From positions 1 to 6,142 of the forward strand of contig JALURZ010000032.1 of the NCBI GenBank assembly GCA_027058735.1: DNA of 6,142 bases. The letters are read 5' to 3'. The DNA comes from Hyphomicrobiales bacterium. GTDB taxonomy: Bacteria > Pseudomonadota > Alphaproteobacteria > Rhizobiales > JALURZ01. The notes beneath the pieces are model-generated. The model had not been told where the DNA came from. It made no database searches and saw nothing but the letters and a program-made list of their open reading frames with translations. The position numbers and the translations under genes are program-made. This document shows positions 6,059-6,142 of the stretch, piece after piece (position 1 is the first letter of the stretch; every line of letters starts with the position of its first letter).

Positions 6059-6142
6059 CGGGTCGCGGCTCCCTGAACCGGGTAAATGTTCATTAAAATT
6101 CGACCAATCCGCTCAACCCTTTTTCAGCGCTTTGGTCCTAGA
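6059..6142 (-). promoter_or_regulatory. Leader of the crotonase-family gene, relatively AT-rich
   Basis: This 84-base stretch upstream of the gene contains an AT-rich patch (6083-6100), unusual against its surroundings, with the small inverted repeat AATG-TT-CATT (6085-6094). A minus-strand TTGAGC (6116-6111) lies 15 nt before TAATGA (6095-6090), a poor promoter match. Alternatively the outermost 30 bases could be the tail of an upstream minus-strand gene: one frame reads SRTKALKKG then TGA at 6115-6113. Too little is visible to choose. Confidence 0.25.

Noticed and set aside
5264..6076. A 270-codon plus-strand frame over the crotonase-family gene.
   Set aside because: Gln/Arg/His-rich translation without motifs, antisense to a gene with a clear crotonase fold.

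Overview
The window looks like ordinary chromosomal DNA from a GC-rich proteobacterium, most likely an alphaproteobacterium. That placement rests on the high G+C with strong third-position G/C bias, the GalU sequence type and the overall gene style. It is an impression from the sequence, not a phylogenetic result. I see no insertion sequence, phage gene, CRISPR array, tRNA or rRNA, and no compositional break that would mark an island.

Layout: (1) 1-388, minus strand, is the N-terminal third of a CPA1-type Na+/H+ antiporter that runs off the left edge. (2) 389-620 is a short divergent intergenic region with small repeats. (3) 621-2054, plus, is a complete amidase-signature hydrolase. (4) 2051-3637, minus, is an FAD-dependent aromatic hydroxylase of the MhpA/TfdB type. 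Its stop codon overlaps the amidase stop codon on the other strand. (5) 3634-4179, minus, is a single-domain VOC (type I extradiol dioxygenase-like) protein translated just before the hydroxylase, with a GTGA stop/start overlap. (6) 4180-4374 is a divergent regulatory region with a plausible promoter for the minus-strand pair and a set of inverted half-sites upstream of galU. (7) 4375-5256, plus, is galU. (8) 5309-6058, minus, is an enoyl-CoA hydratase/isomerase family protein whose active site looks like an isomerase, not a hydratase. (9) 6059-6142 is its leader and the window edge.

The clearest functional unit is the VOC plus flavoprotein hydroxylase pair. One enzyme would add a hydroxyl to a phenolic ring and the other could open the resulting catechol-type ring. 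The amidase (possible release of an acid from an amide) and the crotonase-family protein (acyl-CoA processing) would fit a wider aromatic or xenobiotic degradation neighbourhood. They are in other transcription units, so that link is only inference. galU and the antiporter are housekeeping or stress functions with no evident tie to it. I did not find convincing evidence of a new kind of system. The points most worth a second look are the compact hydroxylase/dioxygenase operon, the isomerase-like active site of the crotonase protein, and the half-site array before galU.
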